Assembly (NCBI GenBank): GCA_003235465.1
Contig: QJWD01000035.1
Coordinates: forward strand, 1 to 6,497
Length of the DNA: 6,497 nucleotides
Direction: 5' to 3'
Source: Nitrospirota bacterium
GTDB taxonomy: Bacteria; Nitrospinota; Nitrospinia; Nitrospinales; VA-1
Made by a program: the position numbers and the translations under genes. The notes beneath the pieces are model-generated. The model was not told the DNA's origin and made no database searches. It saw nothing but the letters and a program-made list of their open reading frames with translations. Below are positions 1-5,642 of the stretch, piece after piece. Positions within the stretch are counted from its first letter, which is position 1. Each line of letters opens with the position of its first letter.

Positions 1-80
1 CCGGCCGCCTGTTCATCAAAACCCCCGTTCCAAACGGCACCGAATCCAACATCGGGCTGAGCATGGTAGTCTACTTCTAG
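1..80 (+). CDS. C-terminus of a probable outer-membrane beta-barrel protein (partial)
   Basis: An open frame (codons starting at base 3) enters the window and stops at TAG 78-80, giving the last 25 residues of a protein. The final residues, NIGLSMVVYF, end in phenylalanine, and hydrophobic side chains sit at every second place counting back (F, V, M, L, I). This is the classic C-terminal beta-signal by which the BAM complex recognises outer-membrane beta-barrels. The next gene starts 13 bases downstream, so it is probably the first visible gene of the ABC/FtsX/LolA-like operon and may be the outer-membrane partner of that system. What is seen is only the tail; the barrel identity is inferred from the terminal pattern and could be coincidental in so short a fragment. 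The specific family cannot be named. Confidence 0.55.
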   Translation, partial: GRLFIKTPVPNGTESNIGLSMVVYF

Positions 81-93
81 GCCATCCTAAGGC

Positions 94-804
94 ATGAGCG
101 AACCTCTCATCAAAATCGAGCGCCTGGTCAAGGTCTACCCCGTCGGCGGGCAGGCGTTCACGGCGCTGCACGAAATCAGCCTCGATATCGAAGAGCAGGC
201 GTTCATGTCGTTCGTCGGGCCTTCGGGCTCGGGCAAGACCACGCTGCTCAACCTGATTGGCGGGCTCGACAAGCCGACGAGCGGGGAAATCGTCTGCCGG
301 GGAAAACGGCTGAGCACCATGAGCCGCGAGGAACTCGCCCGCTTCCGCCGCGAGGAGATCGGCTTCATTTTCCAGACTTACAACCTGCTTCCCGTGTATT
401 CCGTGTACGAAAACGTTCTCTTTCCGCTGCTTCTAAGCGGCCGCCGCGAGGCCGACGTGCGCCAGCGCGTCCTCGACCTGGTGGAGCGGGTGGGTCTCGG
501 CCCCGAAACCAACAAGAACCCGACGCAGCTTTCCGGCGGCCAGTGCCAGCGCGTCGCCATCGCCCGCGCGCTAGTGAAGAACCCGAGCCTCGTTCTCGCC
601 GACGAGCCGACCGCCAACCTGGATGCGGAAAACTCCATGCAGGTTCTCGAACTGATGCGCGCCATGAACCGGGACCTGAAGGCCGCCTTCCTCTTCTCCA
701 CCCACGACGAGCGTGTCACCCGCTTCGCCCAGCGCGAGGTCGGGCTGGAGGACGGCCACGTGATCTGGGACAAGCGCAGGAACGGAGACGGCGAATGGGA
801 ATGA
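94..804 (+). CDS. ABC transporter ATP-binding protein, LolD/MacB type
   Basis: This is a 236-residue cytoplasmic ATPase, a usual length for LolD-like stand-alone nucleotide-binding subunits. All hallmarks are present: Walker A GPSGSGKTT (residues 42-50), Q-loop Q94 in IGFIFQTYNLLP, signature LSGGQ (146-150), Walker B LVLADE with catalytic E171, D-loop NLD (175-177) and switch H204 in STHD. The Q94 context and the LSGGQxQRVAIARAL block are typical of the LolD/MacB/FtsE branch, which drives FtsX-fold permeases by mechanotransmission rather than channel transport. One small deviation is Cys151 where the family usually has Gln (QCQRVA). The start is the only reasonable one: TAA lies in frame at 88-90 and AAGG at 89-92 sits only one base before the ATG, so initiation may rely on coupling with the gene ending at 80. 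The 3' end overlaps the first permease gene. Which of the two permeases it serves, or both, is inferred from position. Confidence 0.95.
   Translation: MSEPLIKIERLVKVYPVGGQAFTALHEISLDIEEQAFMSFVGPSGSGKTTLLNLIGGLDKPTSGEIVCRGKRLSTMSREELARFRREEIGFIFQTYNLLPVYSVYENVLFPLLLSGRREADVRQRVLDLVERVGLGPETNKNPTQLSGGQCQRVAIARALVKNPSLVLADEPTANLDAENSMQVLELMRAMNRDLKAAFLFSTHDERVTRFAQREVGLEDGHVIWDKRRNGDGEWE
784..787 (+). promoter_or_regulatory. Ribosome binding site for first permease
   Basis: GGAG lies inside the end of the ATPase gene, 7 bases before ATG 795. This favours 795 over the second in-frame ATG at 801, although the latter forms an ATGA overlap with the ATPase stop codon (802-804). Confidence 0.6.
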
Positions 805-1970
805 TCCTCGGCATCGCCTGGAAAAACTTCTACCGCCAGGGCACGCGCGCGGCGCTCAACGTGTTCATCACCGGTTTCGCCATGGTCGCCGTCGTGTTCA
901 ATATATCTCTTTACAACGGATTTCAGGAGCAGGCGACGCGCAACATGATCCGCACCGATGTGGCCGGCGGCCACTACCGGCTCGCGGGCTTCGACATTCT
1001 GACGCCCACCGAATGGGAGGACATGACCTTTCAGGCCCCCGCGTCGCTCACCGCCCTGCCGCCGGCGGAAAAGGCCGAGGTGCTGGTGCAGCAGGGGCAG
1101 ATTTTTCCCCGGCGGCGTCTGTTCCCGGTGCAGCTTCGCGGCATGGACATGCACCAGACCCTGATCGACGTGCCGCTCGACAAGTTGAAAGATCAGCCCC
1201 CGGTGGTCGGAAACGAACTGCCGGTGATCCTCGGAAGCAAGATGGCCGAGAGGGCGAAACTCAAGACCGGCGACACGGTGGTGCTCAAATGGCGCGACCG
1301 TCATGGCGTGGTGGACGCACGCGACATCCGCGTCGTCGACGTGGCGCCCATGATCAACCCGCGCATCGACGAGGGGGTGGTGTGGCTCAGGCTGGATCAT
1401 TTGCGCGCCCTCACGAGGCGCGCGGGCGAGGCGTCCTGGGTGGCGGTGAAGGAGGACCGGGGCCCCGTGCCCGGCCTCGAGTTTCAACCTCCCGAAGTGC
1501 TGATGGAGGATATCCTGCACCTTATCAAGACGGATCGCCGCTACGGCCGGATATTCTGGGCCATCCTGACCTTCCTCGCCGGCATCGGCGTGTTCAACAC
1601 CCAGATCCTGAGCGTGTTCCGCCGGCAAAAGGAAATCGGCACGCTGATGGCGATGGGGATGACCTCGCGCCAGATCGTCACCCTGTTCACGCTGGAAGGG
1701 AGCCTCGCGGCATTCCTGTCCCTGTTCGCGGCGCTCCTTCTCGGCACGGGCCTGTTCACCTGGTTTCAGAGCGTCGGCCTCGACGTGTCGCACCTCAGCG
1801 AATCGAGCATTCCGGTGCGCGAGCGCGTGCTGCTCAAGATATTTCCCGGCGAGGCCGCTGCGACGGGGGCGGTGATCGCCGCGATCATGGTGGTCGTGTC
1901 CTGGCTTCCGGTGCGCAAGATTTCCCGCCTCGATCCGACGCTGGCGCTGAGAGGCAAGGGCATCACATGA
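795..1970 (+). CDS. FtsX-like ABC permease 1 (MacB/LolC-E fold)
   Basis: This 391-residue inner-membrane protein has the four-helix FtsX/MacB layout. The first helix lies at about residues 18-40, followed by a periplasmic domain of about 210 residues (MacB_PCD-like) and three C-terminal helices at about 252-274, 299-323 and 354-372. Between helices 2 and 3 lies the conserved cytoplasmic coupling segment RRQKEIGTLMAMGMTSRQIV, followed by TLFTLEGSL, which matches the FtsX-family pattern of a Glu-Ile-Gly run, a 'MG' turn and an EG/EA at the start of helix 3. The protein ends in a short basic tail (RKISRLDPTLALRGKG), also usual for LolC/E-type permeases. The reading frame is open upstream to 543, but that part lies inside the ATPase gene and is not coding; ATG 795 is favoured by a GGAG and ATG 801 is the alternative. 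It overlaps the ATPase gene by 10 bases, so translation is probably coupled. It likely pairs with the second permease as a heterodimer. Confidence 0.92.
   Translation: MGMILGIAWKNFYRQGTRAALNVFITGFAMVAVVFNISLYNGFQEQATRNMIRTDVAGGHYRLAGFDILTPTEWEDMTFQAPASLTALPPAEKAEVLVQQGQIFPRRRLFPVQLRGMDMHQTLIDVPLDKLKDQPPVVGNELPVILGSKMAERAKLKTGDTVVLKWRDRHGVVDARDIRVVDVAPMINPRIDEGVVWLRLDHLRALTRRAGEASWVAVKEDRGPVPGLEFQPPEVLMEDILHLIKTDRRYGRIFWAILTFLAGIGVFNTQILSVFRRQKEIGTLMAMGMTSRQIVTLFTLEGSLAAFLSLFAALLLGTGLFTWFQSVGLDVSHLSESSIPVRERVLLKIFPGEAAATGAVIAAIMVVVSWLPVRKISRLDPTLALRGKGIT
1956..1960 (+). promoter_or_regulatory. Shine-Dalgarno in front of ATG 1967
   Basis: AAGGG sits 6 bases before ATG 1967, which overlaps the first permease's stop as ATGA (1967-1970). 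This good site serves the 26-codon micro-ORF, not the second permease, whose own ATG at 2047 has only a GAG (2038-2040) ahead of it. It is likely a relic of the original start of the second permease, or the start site of a coupling peptide. Confidence 0.5.
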
Positions 1971-1988
1971 TCCACGGGCTCATAAAAG
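1967..1988 (+). repeat. Upstream copy of the permease 2 start region
   Basis: These 22 bases match 2047-2068 at 19 positions (differences at repeat positions 8, 10 and 18), both starting ATGATCC and sharing GGCTCAT. Translated, both give an MI-x-x-LIK beginning (MIHGLIK here, MIRWLIK at 2047). The copies are 80 bases apart and bracket an AT-rich insert. Confidence 0.7.
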
Positions 1989-2047
1989 AATATTTGCACA
2001 TGAACCCGCCATCGTTTTCTTCAACACGTTATGAATTGAGTTTCTGA
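1967..2047 (+). CDS. 26-codon micro-ORF between the two permease genes
   Basis: A small frame starts at ATG 1967, with AAGGG 6 bases upstream and an ATGA overlap with the first permease. It ends at TGA 2045-2047, overlapping the second permease's ATG as TGATG. The peptide begins MIHGLIKEYLHM and ends YELSF; only its first seven residues resemble anything nearby, namely the N-terminus of permease 2 (MIRWLIK). The body is AT-rich and unlike its neighbours. Three readings fit: a decayed leftover of the ancestral permease 2 start pushed upstream by an 80-base event, a leader whose translation delivers ribosomes to ATG 2047, or chance. The start and stop overlaps make translation plausible, but I see no sign of a functional peptide. 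Confidence 0.35.
   Translation: MIHGLIKEYLHMNPPSFSSTRYELSF
1971..2046 (+). other. AT-rich insert between permease genes
   Basis: This 76-base stretch holds 31 G+C (41%; 24 of 66 from 1981 on), against roughly 60-65% in the surrounding genes. Elsewhere in the cluster the gaps are 13 bases or overlaps. TCATAA (1980-1985) is the exact reverse complement of TTATGA (2029-2034), but six bases is too short to call terminal inverted repeats or a terminator. No convincing promoter with proper spacing was seen. Confidence 0.5.
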
Positions 2048-2068
2048 TGATCCGCTGGCTCATTAAAG
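2047..2068 (+). repeat. Downstream copy: present start of permease 2
   Basis: This is the partner of the repeat at 1967-1988 (19/22 identical). It forms the actual N-terminal coding bases of the second permease, since TGA at 2032-2034 closes that frame upstream and ATG 2047 is the first start codon. Confidence 0.7.
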
Positions 2069-3348
2069 GTATCGCGCGCGACAAGACGCGCTCGCTTTTC
2101 CCCTTTCTGGTGGTGACGGCGGGGGTGTCGTTGATGATCTTCTTCATTGGCTTCATGGACGGCATCTTTGCCGACATGATCGACATGACGGCGAACCTCG
2201 ACACCGGGCATCTGCGCTTCGTCAACCGGCCCTTTTACGAAGAGGAGTTCTTGAGCCCGATGGACCGGGCGCTGCCGGCGAAAACCGAAACCGGGCGCTG
2301 GCTCGAGGAAAACTCGGACCCCAGGGTGCGGTGGTCGCCGCGCATCCGCTGGGCGGCGATCATGGACGTCCCCGACGACCAGGGCGAGACCAAACACCAG
2401 ACCCCCGTCCTCGGCATGGCGATGGATCTGTTGTCGAAAGACACGCCGGAGCTTGCGCGCCTGAAGCTCGCCGACTCCATCGTCGCCGGGCGGCTGCCGA
2501 ACGCTCCGCGCGAGCTCATCGCCGGCCACCAACTGGCCGAGACGCTGCAACTGGAACTCGGCCGGCCCGTCACCCTGATCGGCCAGTCCTTCGACGGCGG
2601 CCTAGCGACAGACAACTACACCGTCGTCGGCTTCGTCCGTTTCGGCGTGGCGGCGATGGACAAGAAGATGGCGCTCATCGATATCAAGGACGCCGAGGAA
2701 ACCTTCTACATGCAAGACATGGTGACCGACTGGCTTGGGTTTCTGCCCGCCGAGGTGGGCTACCGCGAATACGCGGGGTTCAAGCACGCGCTACAGGAAA
2801 GGATGACCGGCCTGCTCGCCCGACCGCCTGCCGCCTGGGCAGCGGACGACGAGCCGATCGTGCTGTCGATCCTGGAGCAGCGCAACCTGCAAAGCCTGGT
2901 GCGCACCTTCGAGATGGTGAAGAACGTCGTCGTCATTATCTTTGTCGTGCTGATGACCCTGGTCCTGTGGAACGCAGGGCTGTTGAACGGCATCCACCGT
3001 TACGGCGAGATGGGCCTGCGCCTGGCCATGGGTGAAACGCACCGGGCGCTGGTGGCGAGCCTGGGGATGGAGGCGCTCCTCATCGGCGTGATCGGCTCCG
3101 CAACGGGCTGCCTGATCGGCGGCGCCATCGTGTATTATCTGCAGGAGGTGGGCGTCAACATGGGCGACGCCTTCGCCAAAACCGGGATGATGCTGAGCGA
3201 CGTCGCGCGCGGCCGGCTGAGTGTGAGCGGCTTCGTCCTCGGCATCGTGCCGGGCATGACGGCGAGCGTGCTGGGCAGCCTCATCGCCAGCATGGCGGTG
3301 TTCAAGCGGTCGGAAGCCAACCTGTTCAGGGAACTGGAGGGGGGATGA
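2047..3348 (+). CDS. FtsX-like ABC permease 2 (MacB/LolC-E fold)
   Basis: This 433-residue inner-membrane permease has the same architecture as permease 1 but is clearly diverged from it. It has a cytoplasmic start MIRWLIKGIARDKTRS, helix 1 at about residues 16-42, and a periplasmic domain of about 250 residues. Helices 2-4 lie at about 292-316, 341-365 and 395-420. The coupling segment RYGEMGLRLAMGETHRALVASLGMEALLIG is the FtsX-family motif that contacts the ATPase. ATG 2047 is chosen because an in-frame TGA lies at 2032-2034; only a GAG six bases upstream serves as Shine-Dalgarno, so it may depend on ribosomes finishing the micro-ORF that ends in TGATG. It overlaps the LolA-like gene by ATGA at 3345-3348. 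Two unlike permeases with one ATPase recall LolC+LolE+LolD, suggesting a heterodimer; the larger periplasmic domain would be the candidate for handling cargo or docking the periplasmic carrier. Confidence 0.92.
   Translation: MIRWLIKGIARDKTRSLFPFLVVTAGVSLMIFFIGFMDGIFADMIDMTANLDTGHLRFVNRPFYEEEFLSPMDRALPAKTETGRWLEENSDPRVRWSPRIRWAAIMDVPDDQGETKHQTPVLGMAMDLLSKDTPELARLKLADSIVAGRLPNAPRELIAGHQLAETLQLELGRPVTLIGQSFDGGLATDNYTVVGFVRFGVAAMDKKMALIDIKDAEETFYMQDMVTDWLGFLPAEVGYREYAGFKHALQERMTGLLARPPAAWAADDEPIVLSILEQRNLQSLVRTFEMVKNVVVIIFVVLMTLVLWNAGLLNGIHRYGEMGLRLAMGETHRALVASLGMEALLIGVIGSATGCLIGGAIVYYLQEVGVNMGDAFAKTGMMLSDVARGRLSVSGFVLGIVPGMTASVLGSLIASMAVFKRSEANLFRELEGG
3336..3343 (+). promoter_or_regulatory. 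Ribosome binding site for the LolA-like gene
   Basis: GGAGGGGG is a strong Shine-Dalgarno within the last codons of permease 2. It can serve ATG 3345 (short spacing) or the in-frame ATG 3351 (about 8-10 bases); the two starts differ by two residues. Confidence 0.7.
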
Positions 3349-4109
3349 ACATGCAATCCGCGAACATCAGGAAAAGCCTTGCCGTGGCGGGGTGGGCGCT
3401 GGCATTTTTTCTCTTCAGCGCGGCGGCGGAGGCCCCGGCCGATAAGCTGCTCGCCGAAATAGACGATAACCTGTGGGCCAATACCAAAACCATCACCGGC
3501 AGCCTGATCATCGACAACGGCCGGCAGGAGCGCGTCCTCACCTGGGAGGTTTGGATGGAGGGGGTGGAGCGGTCGTTCAGCCACTACCTGTCGCCGCCGC
3601 GCGAGAAGGGCACCAAGATGCTCAAGATCGCGGACAGGCTTTGGCTTTACACGCCGCGCACCGACCGCAAGCTGTTGATCGCCGGGCACCTGATGCGCCA
3701 ATCCATGTTCGGCAGCGACCTGTCCTACGAGGACATGATGGAGGATAAAAAACTGAGCCGCGCCTACAAGGCCTCGCTCGAACCCTGCGCCGCCGGGGAG
3801 GAGCAGCCCTGCGCCGTGCTCTTTCTCGTGGCGCGGGATGAAGACACCACCTACCATTCGCGCCGCCTGTGGGTGGACCCGGAGAAAAAAACCGTGCGCC
3901 GCGAGGAGCTCTACGCGCGTGGCGGCAAATTGCTGAAGACCGTCGAGTTTCTCGACTACCGCCCGATCGATTCGCGCCTGTTTCCCCGCCGCATGATCTT
4001 CCGCGACAAGCTCAAGGAAAACACCAAAACCACCTACGTGTTCGACAGCATCGAGTTCGACGTTCCCCTTCCAGACGACATCTTTTCTCAAAGCCGCCTG
4101 AAGCGCTAG
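3345..4109 (+). CDS. Secreted outer membrane lipoprotein-sorting protein, LolA-like family
   Basis: This 254-residue protein starts with a Sec signal peptide: a basic N-region (NIRK), hydrophobic core AVAGWALAFFLF, and probable cleavage after SAAA (residue 28). No lipobox Cys is present, so it should be a soluble periplasmic protein. The mature part matches the LolA_like family (Pfam PF17131 as I recall it). It has a strand WEVWMEG, the SPPREKGTKMLKI block, RLWLYTPRTDR around W100, and the diagnostic MFGSDLSYEDMM at 121-132; it ends PDDIFSQSRLKR as that family does. Such proteins have the open-barrel fold that shields acyl chains and are commonly found beside FtsX- or RND-type transporters. 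C148 and C156 bracket a short loop and could form a disulfide. ATGA overlap with permease 2 implies coupled translation. The likely role is to receive a lipidated or hydrophobic cargo from the permeases and carry it across the periplasm; the cargo is unknown. Confidence 0.9.
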   Translation: MNMQSANIRKSLAVAGWALAFFLFSAAAEAPADKLLAEIDDNLWANTKTITGSLIIDNGRQERVLTWEVWMEGVERSFSHYLSPPREKGTKMLKIADRLWLYTPRTDRKLLIAGHLMRQSMFGSDLSYEDMMEDKKLSRAYKASLEPCAAGEEQPCAVLFLVARDEDTTYHSRRLWVDPEKKTVRREELYARGGKLLKTVEFLDYRPIDSRLFPRRMIFRDKLKENTKTTYVFDSIEFDVPLPDDIFSQSRLKR

Positions 4110-4111
4110 CG
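4104..4111. other. Shared stop-codon palindrome at the convergent gene junction
   Basis: CGCTAGCG is a perfect 8-base palindrome. Its core CTAG (4106-4109) supplies the TAG stop of the LolA-like gene on the plus strand (4107-4109) and the TAG stop of the LOG-type gene on the minus strand (4108-4106). There is no intergenic DNA here and no stem-loop plus T-run, so no intrinsic terminator separates the two convergent operons at this point. Confidence 0.85.
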
Positions 4112-4633
4112 GGAATTGATCCAGGAAAGCACCTCCCCGGCGCTTTTGGCCGAGGCGGACTGGCCGTGGAAATCGCGCCACTGGCCGCCGGGAGCAAAGA
4201 GAAGGAGCGGCGTTTCGTACTCGATGGCCAGCTCAATCTCCGAGCGCGTACCAGCGCCGCCGGGAAGCGCCACCACCGCGAACGCCGACAGCACGATGAG
4301 GTGGTTGCGGCTCATTGGATGCTTGCCATCCCGGCCCGTTTTCGCAAGGTGCGTGCGGATGGCGAGATCGATATGGGGGTTGGGGTAGCCGGGCGGGCCG
4401 CGCTTCACGTCCCCCTCCGGGCCGGCTGGCAGGATGCCGATGGCAAGGCCCACGCGGCGCGGGACCTCCCCGAACGCCGCCGCGCATTCGGCCATGACGC
4501 CGCCCCCGCCGCCGCACAACAGGTGGTGGCCTTCGAGGGCGATCAAGCGGCCGAGCGGGCGGGCCAGATCAGCATGCGGTTCGCTGCCGGAGCCGATCAC
4601 CGCGATCATCCTAGCTGCGCGGGCGGGCGGCAC
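4106..4633 (-). CDS. LOG-like Rossmann-fold protein, TIGR00725/SLOG type
   Basis: This 175-residue cytoplasmic protein resembles the LOG/'lysine decarboxylase-like' superfamily of nucleotide-binding proteins, nearest to the TIGR00725 branch. Visible motifs are the N-terminal strand MIAVIGSG (9-16), the glycine run CGGGGGVMAE (40-49), GILPAG (66-71), a conserved RN (109-110), and PGGAGTRSE (124-132), which corresponds to the PGGxGTxxE signature. In LOG enzymes that motif helps cleave nucleotide N-glycosidic bonds; TIGR00725 members have no firmly known substrate. Two oddities are a stretch KTGRDGKHPMS before the RN, longer than I expect, and Phe118 where relatives usually have an Asp before the 'AVVALPGG' strand. 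Start GTG 4633 is supported by AAGGA 11 bases ahead; ATG 4609 (residue 9), where the Rossmann strand begins, is a realistic alternative. It lies 8 bases after the DUF58 gene, so it is probably co-transcribed with it. Confidence 0.85.
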   Translation of the reverse strand: MPPARAARMIAVIGSGSEPHADLARPLGRLIALEGHHLLCGGGGGVMAECAAAFGEVPRRVGLAIGILPAGPEGDVKRGPPGYPNPHIDLAIRTHLAKTGRDGKHPMSRNHLIVLSAFAVVALPGGAGTRSEIELAIEYETPLLLFAPGGQWRDFHGQSASAKSAGEVLSWINSR

Positions 4634-4641
4634 GGGCGCGT

Positions 4642-5610
4642 CTATCCTTCGAGGCCCGCGAAGGCGAGGTAGCGCATGATCGCGGTGCGGTGCTGGGCGC
4701 CCTGGCCGAAGCCGCTCTCGAAGTCCTCCGCCATCAACCGGACGTCGTCGCCCCGTTCGACCAGGTGGTAGACGAGGGACGCCGCGCGCGACACCCGCCT
4801 TTCGACCAGGTCAGGAGCAACCGGGTCTCCGGTGCCCGGGTCCTTGAGATTGAGGCGAACGGTGAAGCTCTCCGGGCCCTGGCGCGAGAACTCCTTCACT
4901 CTCAGGGTGCCAGTTTTCGCCGACGACTTCCAGTGAATGGCGCGCATCGGATCGCCGGTCTGATAATCCTTGACCGCCACCACCTCGTCGCCCCAGCGTT
5001 CGATGAGCGGGCTGCCCCCCGCCAGGCCGCCCTGCGGCTCGGGCAGGTTCACCACGTGGATGGCGGGGAACACCGTGGCGCTCCACTCGACGCGGAAATT
5101 TTTCCGCTTGATGAAGAAGCCGAAAGGAAAGCCGGTGGACAGCAGGCACCGGCTGACCCTGAGGTGGCCGCGCCGCTCCGCCGTCAGCATCAGCGTTCGT
5201 TCGGTGGTTTCACCCGGCGGCAGGTGGAACAGGTAGATCTCGCGGTCGGCCAGGTCCTTGCGTCCGGCTTCGGGCAAAAAAGCGATGCGCAGCGAAAACG
5301 ACGGCGTGCGTTTTTTCAGGTTGCAGATGCGGATGCGGATAGGCACCGGCGCCTGGGCGTAAATCTCATCCGGCCCGGCAAGCTCGATGCGGATCTTCTT
5401 CATCGTGATCTCGGACAGGATGCCGGAGACGGCGATGAAGCTGCAGCACATGGCGAGGATCAGGTAGAGCAGGTTATTGCCGGTGTTGATGGCGCCGAGA
5501 CCCACAGCGAGGGAAAGCACCACGAAACCCGCGCCTTCGCGCGTGAGCTCGAGGGTTTGCCCGCGCAGGGTGAACCTGAAAATGGAATTTTGCACTGCGG
5601 GGGAACTCAT
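4642..5610 (-). CDS. DUF58 domain membrane protein
   Basis: This 322-residue protein of the DUF58 family is the usual partner of MoxR AAA+ ATPases. After a cytoplasmic start there are two adjacent membrane helices at about residues 27-42 and 47-66, carrying the family-typical AINTGNNLLYL at the hairpin. A beta-rich region follows, then the defining DUF58 motif from VKDYQTGDP through IHWKSSAKTG (about 213-234, with D220 and W227). The C-terminal part corresponds to a cut-down von Willebrand A fold. The metal-site DxSxS expected after the motif is missing: the strand reads FTVRLNLKDPG (249-259), so metal-dependent adhesion is unlikely. The start at ATG 5610 has GAGGG four bases ahead and lies 32 bases after the MoxR stop; the longer open frame to 5748 overlaps MoxR and is rejected. 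Its role is inferred as an envelope factor working with MoxR. Confidence 0.93.
   Translation of the reverse strand: MSSPAVQNSIFRFTLRGQTLELTREGAGFVVLSLAVGLGAINTGNNLLYLILAMCCSFIAVSGILSEITMKKIRIELAGPDEIYAQAPVPIRIRICNLKKRTPSFSLRIAFLPEAGRKDLADREIYLFHLPPGETTERTLMLTAERRGHLRVSRCLLSTGFPFGFFIKRKNFRVEWSATVFPAIHVVNLPEPQGGLAGGSPLIERWGDEVVAVKDYQTGDPMRAIHWKSSAKTGTLRVKEFSRQGPESFTVRLNLKDPGTGDPVAPDLVERRVSRAASLVYHLVERGDDVRLMAEDFESGFGQGAQHRTAIMRYLAFAGLEG
4645..4649 (-). promoter_or_regulatory. Ribosome binding site for the LOG-like gene
   Basis: On the minus strand AAGGA overlaps the last codons of the DUF58 gene, next to its TAG stop (4644-4642), and lies 11 bases before GTG 4633. ATG 4609 has no comparable site, only an AGG directly against it, which is why GTG is preferred. 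Confidence 0.45.
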
Positions 5611-5614
5611 GCCA

Positions 5615-5619
5615 CCCTC
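5615..5619 (-). promoter_or_regulatory. Ribosome binding site for the DUF58 gene
   Basis: GAGGG on the minus strand, 4 bases before ATG 5610. It decides the start against longer in-frame extensions that would run back into the MoxR gene. It lies in the 32-base MoxR-DUF58 gap (5611-5642), in which I see no terminator. Confidence 0.65.
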
Positions 5620-5642
5620 ACTTCGCCGCCGGCGGGCGGGTT

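Noticed and set aside
543..794. Upstream extension of the permease 1 frame
   Set aside because: It lies wholly inside the ATPase gene, is Arg/Pro-rich low-complexity sequence, and a GGAG with ATG 795 marks the true start.
378..1793. Long minus-strand open frame of 471 codons across the ATPase and permease 1 genes
   Set aside because: It is antisense to two genes with clear family motifs, its translation is rich in His, Arg and Glu with no recognisable domain, and such frames are common opposite GC-rich genes.
1980..2034. TCATAA/TTATGA as terminal inverted repeats of a miniature transposon
   Set aside because: Six bases, not extendable without mismatch and with no clear target duplication at their edges; the imperfect start-region repeat is the stronger signal.
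1994..2035. Internal promoter (TTGCAC at 1994-1999 with TATGAA at 2030-2035)
   Set aside because: The spacing is about 30 bases, far from the 16-18 needed, and no better -10 box sits at the right distance.
4104..4111. Bidirectional terminator at the convergent junction
   Set aside because: The palindrome is only 8 bases with no loop and no flanking T-run on either strand.
3135..4181. Minus-strand 348-codon frame opposite permease 2 and the LolA-like gene
   Set aside because: The plus strand here has strong family motifs (FtsX segment, FGSDLSYED); the antisense product resembles no family.
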